DNA of 22,674 nucleotides from DATAVB01 sp040414495 (GTDB lineage Bacteria > Actinomycetota > Actinomycetes > Mycobacteriales > QHCD01): the NCBI GenBank assembly GCA_040414495.1, contig JBEDUI010000184.1, forward strand, positions 1 through 22,674, in the 5' to 3' direction. This document shows positions 7,620 to 14,887 of this stretch, one piece after another. Below the pieces are notes generated by a model that did not search any database, was not told the DNA's origin, and saw nothing but the letters and a program-made list of their open reading frames with translations. The translations under genes and the position numbers were made by a program. Numbering within the stretch: the stretch's first letter is position 1; every line of letters starts with the position of its first letter.

Positions 7620-8540
7620 GTGACCGCATTTCCCGTAGCAACAGCCGCTCGTATCCGCATTGCCGGCGCCATTACGTTGGTGGCGCTGATTATTGCCGGC
7701 TGCAGCGCAAACCGAAGCAGCAATTCGGATGCTGCGATCGGCAAACCGCGCGCCGCGGCGGCCGGATCCGCGGCAAGACCGGGCGCGCCCGGCGGTGCAT
7801 CCGCTGCGCCACAGGCATCGGGTGGCGCGGCCAAGACGAGCACTCCCCTGCAGCAACGCGACATCGTCCGTACGGCGACGGTCACGCTTCACACCCGAAA
7901 CGTCGACCGCGCGGCCGATTCCATTGCCGCACTCGCCGAGCCCGTGGGTGGACGTGTCGACGGCGATGACCGGAACAGCAGCGACCACACCCGAACGGCA
8001 ACCCTCGTACTGCGCGTACCACCGGATACGCTCAACCGGATCATTAGCAAAGTCGACGCGTTGGGCAGCGAAACCAGCCGGTCGGTGCACGGCGAGGATG
8101 TCACCGCGCGGAAGGCCGATATTTCCGCCCGGGCTGCCGCTCTGCAGACGAGTGTCGATCGGCTGCGTGGCTTTCTGTCACATTCGGGCAGTATCACTTC
8201 GCTGGTATCGCTGGAAAGTCAGCTCACACAGCGCGAATCGGAATTGGAATCAATGCAGGCGCAACAACGCGCGCTCGGCGACGAAATAACGCTCGCGACG
8301 CTGACCGTACGGCTGTCGACTACGCCAAAACATGTTCCGCCGAAAACGCCTAACCAGGCCGGCTTGGGCTCGGCGTTCGCGTCGGGTTGGGATGCGCTCG
8401 TCACGGCCGCCCGCTGGCTGGTCAAAATCGTCGGCTATTCCCTGCCAATTACGGCTGTTGCTTTACTGATTGGCGGGGCATTCACTCTCCTGTGGCGACG
8501 TCGGCAGCGCCACAGCCCGGCCGAACCGAGGACCGAATAA
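7620..8540 (+). CDS. DUF4349-family membrane-anchored lipoprotein (306 aa)
   Basis: The signal sequence ends in a lipobox, IIAGC (C28), so the protein should be lipid-anchored outside the cytoplasmic membrane. A low-complexity Ala/Gly/Ser/Pro stretch follows (about 35-80). The core DUF4349 domain begins at RDIVRTATVTLHTRNVD and includes VLRVPPDTL; a heptad-like coiled coil lies around 195-226. A second membrane helix (about 270-292) is followed by WRRRQRH, giving a short cytoplasmic tail. This is the usual DUF4349 architecture and its role is unknown. GTG 7620 is supported by GGAAGGGG about 7 nt upstream. It lies 81 bp after the GlxA-type regulator on the same strand and may be read with it. 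Confidence 0.88.
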   Translation: MTAFPVATAARIRIAGAITLVALIIAGCSANRSSNSDAAIGKPRAAAAGSAARPGAPGGASAAPQASGGAAKTSTPLQQRDIVRTATVTLHTRNVDRAADSIAALAEPVGGRVDGDDRNSSDHTRTATLVLRVPPDTLNRIISKVDALGSETSRSVHGEDVTARKADISARAAALQTSVDRLRGFLSHSGSITSLVSLESQLTQRESELESMQAQQRALGDEITLATLTVRLSTTPKHVPPKTPNQAGLGSAFASGWDALVTAARWLVKIVGYSLPITAVALLIGGAFTLLWRRRQRHSPAEPRTE

Positions 8541-9068
8541 GCACTCGTTGCTAGATTTCATGACACTGGCCTGTAGTGCACGGAAGTGCCTGTCCTGCTG
8601 GGGAAACTTGGTGCGGCGCGGATTGTGACGTATCGGTGACCAGTAGTAATTCTTTTTGGACGCACCTTCTGCAGCCAGAATTGTCAGTGGGTGGTTCTAG
8701 AGTTTTGGGTATGAGCAGCACGACGATTGTTGGTCCGCGTTCCGTGGTGGATCTGATCGGGTCGTTGCATGCTGTCGTGACGGGTTTGGTCGAGGCGGAG
8801 TGGTCGCTACCGGTGGTCGCGAGTTCGATGTCGTTCTTCGTCGGTGGGGTGATCGTGCGTGGGGACCTGGTCTGGTCGATCGTGAGGCGGCCGGGCTTAC
8901 GATGCTGGCTGCTTTGCGGGTCGTCGTGTACGCGGGAGTCGACCCAGTGACGGGCCGGAGGCACTAGCTGCGGAAGGTGATTCCCGCCGGCCCCATCAGC
9001 CGAGTGTCCGCCCGGTCGCGTCGGCTCAGGAACCACGACGATGTCTATCGACCCACGAAAGAGCCAGA
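8541..9068. other. 528-bp region without an intact gene
   Basis: It holds only the putative frameshifted remnant at 8711-8967. The flanks (8541-8700 and 8968-9068) show no supported gene, terminator hairpin or repeat. The DUF4349 gene and the amidase gene converge on this region. Confidence 0.5.
8711..8967 (+). pseudogene. possible 5' remnant of a DUF222/13E12-repeat (HNH endonuclease) gene, frameshifted
   Basis: The ATG at 8711 opens a frame reading MSSTTIVGPRSVVDLIGSL, then HAVVTGLVEAEWS, which looks like the N-terminus of actinobacterial DUF222/13E12-repeat proteins. Around 8803 the sensible reading moves to another frame (GGREFDVVLRRWGDRAWG through VVVYAGVDPVTG) and stops at 8965-8967. 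Together these give only about 85 residues, where intact family members have 400 or more. TAGAGT lies 7 nt before the ATG, so the original promoter region may survive. The family call rests on pattern memory of the N-terminus and is uncertain; no HNH motif remains. Confidence 0.35.
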
Positions 9069-10457
9069 TCAGCGAGCTGCCAGCGCGCGTTCCTCCATCG
9101 CTGCGGCGATGGCAAGCAGCGTGCCATCCGAACCGGGTTGACCGGTCAGCATCACACCCACCGGCATGTCGTCGTCGGGCGAGTTCCCGGCGGGCAGGGA
9201 CAACGCCGGCAGCCCGGTCAGGTTGGCCACCACCGTCCAACAGTCGGTGTAGGGCGCGGTCATCGGATCGGCGACGACGGCATGTTCGGTGGTCAGCAGC
9301 GGTGCGGTGGTCGGCATGGTCGGTGCGAGGAGTACGTCGCATAGGGACAGTGCGTCCCGGGTCTGCGCGACCAGTCGGCGCTGCACGCGACGTGCATCAG
9401 TCAGCTCGGCGGCGTTCTCGGCAAGCAGCGCCCGGCCGATCTTCCAGCGTCGCAGCACCTCCTCGCCCGCCTGCCCGGTACGGACATACCGCTCGAGGAA
9501 CGGAGCGCAGGCGGCCGAGGTGATGTCGAGGTAGGCGGCGAGCGCCTTGGCCGAGTCGGGCAGCGACACCCGCACAAACTCAACACCGATGCCGGCGAGC
9601 ACGTCACGCGCCACCGCCAACCGAGCAAGCACGCCCGGCTGGTTCGTGGGTCCACACAACTCGGCCACGATGCCGATCCGCAGCCGACCCCCATCGGGCA
9701 CGGCCGGGGTGGCGAGGTCCGGGCGCCCGGACATGACCGCGAGCATGGCGGCGACGTCGCGGGCGGACCGCCCGAGCGGGCCTACCCGGTCCAGCTCGCG
9801 GGCGAACGGGACGAGGCCGGTCATCGGTACCAGCCGCGGCGACGGGGCCATCCCGACCACCCCGCACTGGGCGGCCGGCTCCCGGATCGAGCCGCCGGTA
9901 TCGCTGCCGACTGAGAGCGTGGCGAGCCCGGCGCAAACGGCGGCCGCGGATCCGCCGCTGCTCCCGCCGGGGCTGCGTCGTACGTCCCACGGATTGTGCG
10001 TCGTACCGAATGCGGACGTCTGGGTGGAGGCGCCCATCGCCAGCTCGTCCATGTTCGCCCGGCCCAGCAACACGGCTCCGGCGCCGGCCAGTCGGTTCAC
10101 CACAACCGAGTTGCGCAGTGCCACGACACCCGCGTGCGCCCGCGACCCGGCTGAGGTCGTCTGCCCGCGTACGTCGAGGTTGTCCTTGACCACGAACGGA
10201 ACGCCCGCCAATGGGCCGCACCGCAGGCCGCGAAGGCGCCGCCGATCGACCCGCCGGGCGGCGGCCAATGCTCGCGCCCCATCCACCTGGACGAGCGCGT
10301 GCACCGTGGGATCGACGGCGGCGATGTGGTCCAGGTGGGCCGTCGCGACTTCTTCGGCGGTCAGCTCGCCGGTGCCGACCAACTGCGCGATCTGGCCGGC
10401 CGACAACCGCGTCGGGGCAGGTGTGGCGACAACAGGCCGTGGACGTGCGAGCTGCAT
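9069..10457 (-). CDS. amidase-signature enzyme, GatA-like (462 aa)
   Basis: The amidase signature is complete. The catalytic lysine is in VVKDNLDV (K91), the cis-serine is in GGSSGGSAAA (S166), and the nucleophile is in GSDTGGSIREPA (S190); the 24-residue spacing between the two serines fits GatA. Length and C-terminus (GLPALSLPAG, MPVGVMLTG) are typical. The enzyme should hydrolyse an amide, or release ammonia, in the cytoplasm. No gatB or gatC is nearby, so it is probably a free-standing amidase and not the tRNA amidotransferase subunit. The ATG at 10457 has no clear Shine-Dalgarno. It lies 58 bp downstream of a broken asparagine synthase gene on the same strand, hinting at a former two-gene amide-metabolism unit. 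Confidence 0.88.
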   Translation of the reverse strand: MQLARPRPVVATPAPTRLSAGQIAQLVGTGELTAEEVATAHLDHIAAVDPTVHALVQVDGARALAAARRVDRRRLRGLRCGPLAGVPFVVKDNLDVRGQTTSAGSRAHAGVVALRNSVVVNRLAGAGAVLLGRANMDELAMGASTQTSAFGTTHNPWDVRRSPGGSSGGSAAAVCAGLATLSVGSDTGGSIREPAAQCGVVGMAPSPRLVPMTGLVPFARELDRVGPLGRSARDVAAMLAVMSGRPDLATPAVPDGGRLRIGIVAELCGPTNQPGVLARLAVARDVLAGIGVEFVRVSLPDSAKALAAYLDITSAACAPFLERYVRTGQAGEEVLRRWKIGRALLAENAAELTDARRVQRRLVAQTRDALSLCDVLLAPTMPTTAPLLTTEHAVVADPMTAPYTDCWTVVANLTGLPALSLPAGNSPDDDMPVGVMLTGQPGSDGTLLAIAAAMEERALAAR

Positions 10458-10515
10458 AACGCACAGGGTGAGGCTCGCCTATTGCGGGCGGATGAAAATC
10501 ACGAAAAAAGCCGGG

Positions 10516-10978
10516 TCAGGCGGTGGCGAAACGACCAAGCACCTGCTCGGCCAGGATCCCACCGAGGTGGTCGGCGAAGATACGCTGGTAGCCCAGCTCC
10601 TCGCGGCTGCGCGCCCGCGGCACCCCCGGGATGCGTATCGCCGCCCAGTCGAGGTCCGGGACGAGATGCTCGGCCTGGCGGGTCATGACGTCGGCGTTCC
10701 CCGAGCCGTCGCCGAACTGCTCCTTGCGCCGCCAGAGAATCTCCGACGGGACCCAGCCGCGGAACGCCTCGCGCAGGATCGCTTTCTCGTTACCGCGGTC
10801 GTGCCCATCCTCGCCGAGGAGCTTCCACTCCTGCGGAATGCGCTGCGCGACCGCGATTAGGCCGACGGACAGGAACGGTACGCGCGCCTCGAGCCCGTGC
10901 GCCATTGTCACCCGATCGCAGCGCTGCAGGTTGAGATGGGTGCAGCGTCTCAAGCCCGTCCGCCAGGGCATCCTGCTG
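10516..10978 (-). pseudogene. asnB: 3' remnant of an asparagine synthase (glutamine-hydrolysing) gene
   Basis: About 150 residues match the C-terminus of the AsnB synthetase domain: LRRCTHLNLQRCDRVTMAHG, LEARVPFL, then EKAILREAF, VPSEILWRRKEQFGDG. Intact enzymes have about 600 residues, so the whole glutaminase domain and the PPi-loop region are missing. Upstream the homology shifts frame: QQDALADGL can be read at 10952-10978, and the rest continues one frame over from about 10951. Homology ends within 14 bp of a perfect inverted repeat (10992-11017). It is therefore both truncated and frameshifted and cannot make asparagine. The intact amidase gene follows it. Confidence 0.8.
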
Positions 10979-10991
10979 TGAGACGCCCCAA

Positions 10992-11017
10992 CTTCCGGAA
11001 ATCAGTATTTCCGGAAG
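10992..11017. repeat. perfect inverted repeat at the broken edge of asnB
   Basis: CTTCCGGAAAT (10992-11002) and ATTTCCGGAAG (11007-11017) are perfect inverted copies separated by CAGT. Each arm contains the 8-bp palindrome TTCCGGAA, so the unit is also a tandem of two palindromes 16 bp apart. It could be a hairpin terminator, a recombination site, or the end of a lost mobile element. GCCGCG-T-CGCGGC follows at 11030-11042. Confidence 0.7.
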
Positions 11018-11129
11018 GGGAGCGTGCGTGCCGCGTCGCGGCGTCTGGGCTTTGTGGAATTGGCGTGACCGGACTGTTGCGCCGGTGGGGGTGACTATTG
11101 CTTGTGGCGGGGATTGTCGGTCCGGCGGT

Positions 11130-11546
11130 TTATTCGGGATTGTCCCTGGTGTTGGTGGTGTGGCCGCGGAGTTGGGCGTTGATGCGGTGGGCTTCGGCGA
11201 GTTGGTCTTCGAGGATGATGATCCGGCAGGCCGCTTCTAGGGGGATGCCGGTATCTAGGAGTGCGCGGGCGCGGGCGGCGAGGCGGAGTTGGTAGCGGGA
11301 GTAGCGGCGGTGTCCGCCGGCCGAGCGTTGCGGGGACAGGAGTTTGGCGTCATCGAGGCTGCGTAGGAAGTTGGGTGTGGTGCCGAGCATTTCTGCTGCC
11401 CGGCCCATGGTGTAGGCGGGGTAGTCCTCGTCATCGAAGGCAGCCGGGCCGGGCGCCGGATCGGATCTGGGGTCGGGGATTGGTGCCGGGTCGGTGTCGC
11501 TGGCAGGTCGTGTGTGTGGTGGGTCGGTGTGCGGGTGTGGAGTCAA
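11130..11546 (-). CDS. MerR-like helix-turn-helix regulator (138 aa)
   Basis: After a disordered N-terminus rich in Pro, His, Thr and Asp (about 45 residues), a MerR-type winged helix begins at YTMGRAAEMLGTTPNFLRSL and includes the wing motif GGHRRYSRYQ. Then comes LAARARALLDTGIPLEAACRI, a helix and a short tail with no effector domain. It should be a small DNA-binding regulator without a large sensor part. TTG 11546 is preferred because GAGAGGA lies 6 nt upstream; ATG 11561 (five codons longer) has no Shine-Dalgarno, and a hairpin lies at 11569-11596. Similar regulators in actinomycetes are often linked to cold-shock genes, but none is visible here. It follows a structured leader of about 320 nt. 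Confidence 0.8.
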   Translation of the reverse strand: MTPHPHTDPPHTRPASDTDPAPIPDPRSDPAPGPAAFDDEDYPAYTMGRAAEMLGTTPNFLRSLDDAKLLSPQRSAGGHRRYSRYQLRLAARARALLDTGIPLEAACRIIILEDQLAEAHRINAQLRGHTTNTRDNPE

Positions 11547-11568
11547 GGGCGGTCCTCTCATGTGAAAG

Positions 11569-11596
11569 GGGCCCCGGTGCCGAAGCACCGGGGCCC
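11569..11596 (-). terminator. very strong hairpin with C(UUCG)G loop, terminator or attenuator before the MerR-like gene
   Basis: GGGCCCCGGTGC and GCACCGGGGCCC form a perfect 12-bp stem. On the minus strand the loop is TTCG closed by C-G, the extra-stable UUCG tetraloop, followed by CTTTC. It ends 8 nt before the ATG at 11561 and about 10 nt before the Shine-Dalgarno of the MerR-like gene. It could end a small RNA or control read-through into the regulator. Confidence 0.6.
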
Positions 11597-11888
11597 AGGG
11601 TGGAATGGATTCCTTATCTGCACCGACGCTGCGGCCGGTGTTCTGCTCCGCAAGCCACCCCCGATGGGGCAGGCGATGCGGGGATCGCTAGATGCGTAAC
11701 CGAAGGCCCTCCTTTCGCGCTGGGACTGCGGGTACCCGCCGGTCAAGAATTCGACCGGGCCCGGGCGATCCGATGAGGTAATCCACTCCTTTCTTTCTCG
11801 GTGTTACGGGTATTGCGATGGTGCTCGATTGCGGTGGACAGTCGGTGGCTGTCCGCGTCGGCTTCTTTCTTAGCCTGCTGTGTCGACG
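11569..11888 (-). ncRNA. predicted structured leader or small RNA (about 320 nt) upstream of the MerR-like gene
   Basis: This gene-free stretch folds well in the minus direction. At 11648-11681 CCGCA/TGCGG encloses GCCTGCCCC-ATC-GGGGGTGGC, a 9-bp stem with two G-U pairs on the minus strand that would be A-C mismatches on the plus strand; this favours a minus-strand RNA. Further along are CACCG/CGGTG, GGAAT-CC-ATTCC and the UUCG hairpin. Towards the 5' side are a 12-bp palindrome GCGGGTACCCGC (11728-11739) and CCGGTC-N8-GACCGG (11739-11758). Two AAAGGAG elements are also present, and a 32-codon frame (GTG 11786 to TAG 11688) could be a leader peptide. I do not recognise the RNA family. Ends are inferred from a possible promoter and from the hairpin. 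Confidence 0.4.
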
Positions 11889-11894
11889 GCGAGA

Positions 11895-11923
11895 ACACTA
11901 CCGAAGCGATCACCGAATGTCTA
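11895..11923 (-). promoter_or_regulatory. candidate promoter for the structured RNA
   Basis: On the minus strand TAGACA (11918-11923) and TAGTGT (11895-11900) are separated by 17 nt. The -35 differs from TTGACA at one base and the -10 fits TANNNT. The predicted transcription start is near 11888. Confidence 0.35.
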
Positions 11924-12152
11924 TACCGACCACAACAGATATTCAGGTCCGGTCGGAGGCGGTATGTTCACTGCGGGCCGTGGCATATTCCGTGACGCCC
12001 TCGCCGTATTCGCATGGCAACGCCTTCATACCGGCGCCCGTTGAGCGTTATTAGGGGGCCGATGAGAGCGGTACCGGATCCTTGTCGGGACCCGTCCATC
12101 CCGCTCCACAAATGGTTGGGCTCGGCAACGGGCCTGCCGACACAATGGGTCC
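11924..12152. other. upstream part of the 606-bp gap between the MerR-like gene and the kinase remnant
   Basis: No supported gene was found on either strand here. The whole gap without a normal protein-coding gene is 11547-12152; its left half holds the structured RNA and its possible promoter, and the right half shows nothing definite apart from the approach to the kinase start at 12153. Confidence 0.5.
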
Positions 12153-12694
12153 ATGCCACTTGAGCCGCCCGCCGTCGTCGTCGTTACAGGTCTGATGGCG
12201 GCCGGCAAGTCAACGATCGCCCAGAAGCTAGCCGAGCGGCTGCCACGCTCGGTCCATGTGCGCGGGACTCATTCCGTCGCATGGTCGTTGGTGGCCGGGC
12301 GGAGATGACCGAGCCGGCGACCGTCGAGGCCACGGCCCAGTTACAACTGCGTTATGAGCTTTCGGCTCGAACCGCTGACGCCTACGCCGCGGCCGGGTTC
12401 GTCGCTGTCGTCCAGGACGTCATTCTGGCCGAAGACGTCAAGCCGTATATGGCGTCGCTGCTCACCACGCAGAAGTACCTCCTCGTGCTGGCTCCACGTA
12501 CAGATGTTGTCCAGGAGCGCGAACGCCTGCGGAACAAGACCGGCTATGGCGAGAATTGGACAGTAGATTCCCTGGCTCCCTACCTGTGGCGTGATACCCC
12601 GCGCATTGGCCTGTGGCTGGATACCTCCGAGCAAACGCCGGACGACACAATGGCCGAGCTGCTGGCCCGGCTTCCAGACGCCCGCATCGACTAG
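12153..12694 (+). pseudogene. P-loop small-molecule kinase (chloramphenicol-phosphotransferase-like AAA ATPase), broken by one frameshift
   Basis: The first frame starts at ATG 12153 and carries the Walker A motif GLMAAGKST, then reads to HVRG and stops at 12301-12309 after a shift. The second frame picks up at about 12266 with DSFRRMVVGGRAEM and runs to a TAG at 12692-12694, including RYELSARTADAYAAAGF, VVQDVIL, VLAPRTDVV and WLDTSEQTPDDT. The two halves form one continuous ~180-residue kinase if one base is restored in the GGG run near 12263-12265. It is a P-loop kinase of the type that phosphorylates small molecules. The break may be a true mutation or a sequencing error; nothing suggests programmed slippage. 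No Shine-Dalgarno is seen. Confidence 0.75.
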
Positions 12695-13019
12695 GGTTGC
12701 GGCGTCTCGTCAACGAACGCAACTGGTCGAGGAAATTCACACACCAGTGCCGGTCAGAAGTCCGAGCCCCATTCTCACTGGCGGATCCCCATCTGAGACC
12801 GCGCCATGGTCCGTGACGGCGCTGGATCTGGCGTCACAGGCCGCGAGGTCTAAGTCCGGTAAAGGGGCTGGCCCGATGCCGGGCAGCGGGCGCGGGCGTT
12901 GGACGAGGTGGGCGGTCACAGTGCTGAATTCAACGCGCCCGCTGACAATCCTCGTCGGGCGTCGGCTGGAACGCACCTGGCCCGAACGACCCTTAGGACG
13001 TGTTGGTTAAATCCTCGCC
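12695..13019. other. 325-bp gap between convergent genes, nothing identified
   Basis: Short open frames exist on both strands, but none has a recognisable motif, a good ribosome-binding site or convincing composition. No terminator hairpin or repeat stands out between the kinase remnant and the epimerase gene. Confidence 0.5.
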
Positions 13020-13913
13020 CTAATGCGGCGGTGGCGGTGGCGTGCCGCCGGCGCGGATCCATTCAATGTAGTCGTGTGCCGTCTCCTGCATTGGCCGCAA
13101 CCGCAGACCGGCGGCCAACGCCCGGGCATTGGAGATCTGGAATGTGCCTTCATCGTTGGGATCGCCGGACAAGCCGAGGGTTTCGCCGTCACTCCCCCAC
13201 CGCAACCGCGTCCCGGGCACACAACCGACCCACGCCTCGGCCAACTCTCGCACGGTTATCGACGACCCAACCACGTTCATCGGACCGTCCACACCGGACT
13301 CGATCAGCCGCAGCATGAATTCGGCAAGGTCCCGCGAATCCACCACCTGAATCGGGTGGCCGGGCCGCAACGAACAGCTGATGTCCTTACCGGCCGCCAG
13401 ACGCTCGCCCCAATTGCCCATGTCGTAACCGTGCGGCCCGATGATAAAGCCGCTTCGAACGTGACTCGACCGTCCGGGAAATTCGGCGGCGGCGACCTGC
13501 TCACACCCGGTTTTGAACGGCCCGTAATTCTGCATGCTCCACATCTCGGGCGTATCCGGTACCCACGTCAGCAACGGCGCCGATTCGGTCATGCCCGGCA
13601 GATCGTGACGGGCGTACACCCCGATCGTCGACATGAATACGTAATGCCCGACCCGGCCATCCAACACCCGCGCTATATCGCGGACCTGACTGGGCATCAT
13701 TCCGGAGAAGTCGACGGCACCGTCCCATTCACCGCCGTTCAGGGCGGCCAGATCACCGGTGCTGCGATCGCCGACAAGCTCCCGTACACCACCGAACAGG
13801 CCCGGAGCGGTCCGACCACGGTTGAATACGGTGACGTCGTGGCCGAATTCCAGCGCCGTCTGCACAACCTGGCGGCCGAGGAATTTCGTCCCGCCGAGCA
13901 CAAGCAGCCTCAT
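13020..13913 (-). CDS. NAD-dependent epimerase/dehydratase-family protein (297 aa)
   Basis: The Rossmann fold opens at once with LVLGGTKFLG (residues 4-13). The SDR active site is present: FMSTIGVY (S95/T96) and Y130-GPF-K134 (YxxxK). The GGTKFLG type of glycine motif, the VFNRGRT after strand 2 and the end (ETAHDYIEWIRA) fit the extended atypical SDR group seen in plant CSP41-like and actinobacterial reductases. It should use NAD(P) on a nucleotide sugar or small carbonyl substrate; I cannot say which. ATG 13913 overlaps the stop of the upstream APH kinase gene as ATGA, so the two are very likely co-transcribed and translationally coupled, and may act on one compound. The C-terminus ends in a run of prolines and a histidine. 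Confidence 0.87.
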   Translation of the reverse strand: MRLLVLGGTKFLGRQVVQTALEFGHDVTVFNRGRTAPGLFGGVRELVGDRSTGDLAALNGGEWDGAVDFSGMMPSQVRDIARVLDGRVGHYVFMSTIGVYARHDLPGMTESAPLLTWVPDTPEMWSMQNYGPFKTGCEQVAAAEFPGRSSHVRSGFIIGPHGYDMGNWGERLAAGKDISCSLRPGHPIQVVDSRDLAEFMLRLIESGVDGPMNVVGSSITVRELAEAWVGCVPGTRLRWGSDGETLGLSGDPNDEGTFQISNARALAAGLRLRPMQETAHDYIEWIRAGGTPPPPPH

Positions 13914-14809
13914 CGAATGGCTCCGGTCACTGAGTGCAATTCGCCGACCAGATCGTCCAGCCACCGGATCGACTCCGGCACGGTGCGCACGCCCTCCTCG
14001 ACGATCCAACGCAGCGCGTCCAACGTCCAGCACAGCCCGCCGATATCGAATTGCCGTTGCAGGAATTCGTCGACCACAACTCCTTGATCGGCCGCATACC
14101 ACGCCAGCAGATCGTTCCGCTGAATTCCCTGGGATGCTACGGTGCGCGACAGGCTGTACAAATCGGCCAGATGCGGACTCACGCACGCGGTCGGCCAGTC
14201 GATCAGCCACAGCGTGGACCCGTCGATAACCAGGTTCTTGCATTCAAAATCGCCGTGGACAACGGTTTCGGCCACGTTGGCGTGCAACCAGGCCATTATT
14301 TCGGCGACTCTCCGCTCGAGCGCATCGGGGATCTGCGGCAGGTCGGGGCGCAGTCGGCGCAGACCGCGGGCGACCACCGGTACGGCGTCCACAAAGGACT
14401 CCGGTGATCGCCTAAAGCGCGCTGGCGCGGGCCGGGTACGTAGCTCCGCCAACAGCCGGACCGCTTGCCGGCAGCCGGCCACCGACGGTCGCTGTTCGAG
14501 CGTCTCAGCACCGACGTCGCGTAGCACCAGGACCACCGCGTCCCGGTCTTTACGCGACCCCAGCAATTCAGGGGCGGGCAGCCCCATCGGAATGACGAGA
14601 TCGGCGTACACATCGGCCTCACGGGCCATTGCGTGCTGGCCGCGTTTGACGATCACGCTGGCACCGGAATCCGAACGGATCCGCCAGACCTCCGAGGATC
14701 CCCACTGCCGCAACAGCTCGCCGTGCCAGCCGCCGGAACCAATCGACGCCGCGACGGTGGTGCTGACCTGATCCAACCAGTCCGGCAGGATCGCTGCTGT
14801 TGCGGGCAT
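13910..14809 (-). CDS. APH-family kinase, copy 2 (299 aa)
   Basis: The catalytic signature is VVHGDFECKN (H185, D187, N192), with WLIDWP (D204) as the metal-binding motif. SVIVKRG (K55) supplies the ATP lysine and LRDVG sits in the hinge. The protein should phosphorylate a small hydroxylated compound; the family also holds choline, homoserine and fructosamine kinases, so antibiotic resistance is only one option. The ATG at 14809 lies 6 nt after TAACTT on the minus strand, with no Shine-Dalgarno, suggesting a leaderless transcript. The stop overlaps the start of the epimerase gene. A long fold-back element lies about 80 bp upstream. Confidence 0.88.
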   Translation of the reverse strand: MPATAAILPDWLDQVSTTVAASIGSGGWHGELLRQWGSSEVWRIRSDSGASVIVKRGQHAMAREADVYADLVIPMGLPAPELLGSRKDRDAVVLVLRDVGAETLEQRPSVAGCRQAVRLLAELRTRPAPARFRRSPESFVDAVPVVARGLRRLRPDLPQIPDALERRVAEIMAWLHANVAETVVHGDFECKNLVIDGSTLWLIDWPTACVSPHLADLYSLSRTVASQGIQRNDLLAWYAADQGVVVDEFLQRQFDIGGLCWTLDALRWIVEEGVRTVPESIRWLDDLVGELHSVTGAIR

Positions 14810-14815
14810 CCGGGC

Positions 14816-14821
14816 AAGTTA
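14816..14821 (-). promoter_or_regulatory. candidate -10 box for a leaderless APH copy 2 transcript
   Basis: TAACTT on the minus strand is followed by exactly 6 nt and the ATG at 14809. No clear -35 is seen at 16-18 nt. Confidence 0.4.
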
Positions 14822-14887
14822 CCGCAACAGCCGCCAACAACGCATCGGGTTATTGCGGGTACGGTCGGGCGGCTTACGCCAAGTCAA

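Noticed and set aside
8551..9342. Minus-strand 263-codon frame
   Set aside because: It is antisense to the remnant at 8711 and runs into the amidase in another frame; Thr/Pro/Arg-rich with no motif.
9547..10860. Plus-strand open frame of 437 codons
   Set aside because: It is a shadow of the amidase and the asnB remnant in a GC-rich region; low-complexity Pro/Arg/Thr composition with no fold signature.
11514..11699. Plus-strand 61-codon frame over the structured RNA
   Set aside because: It is the mirror of the minus-strand RNA stems and overlaps the start of the MerR-like gene; no ribosome-binding site.
12737..12976. Minus-strand 79-codon frame in the gap before the epimerase
   Set aside because: No motif, no ribosome-binding site and no conserved-looking pattern; I cannot tell it from chance.
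13914..14243. Extended N-terminus of the epimerase frame
   Set aside because: It runs antisense-free but out of frame through the upstream kinase gene; the Rossmann motif begins right at ATG 13913, which overlaps the kinase stop.
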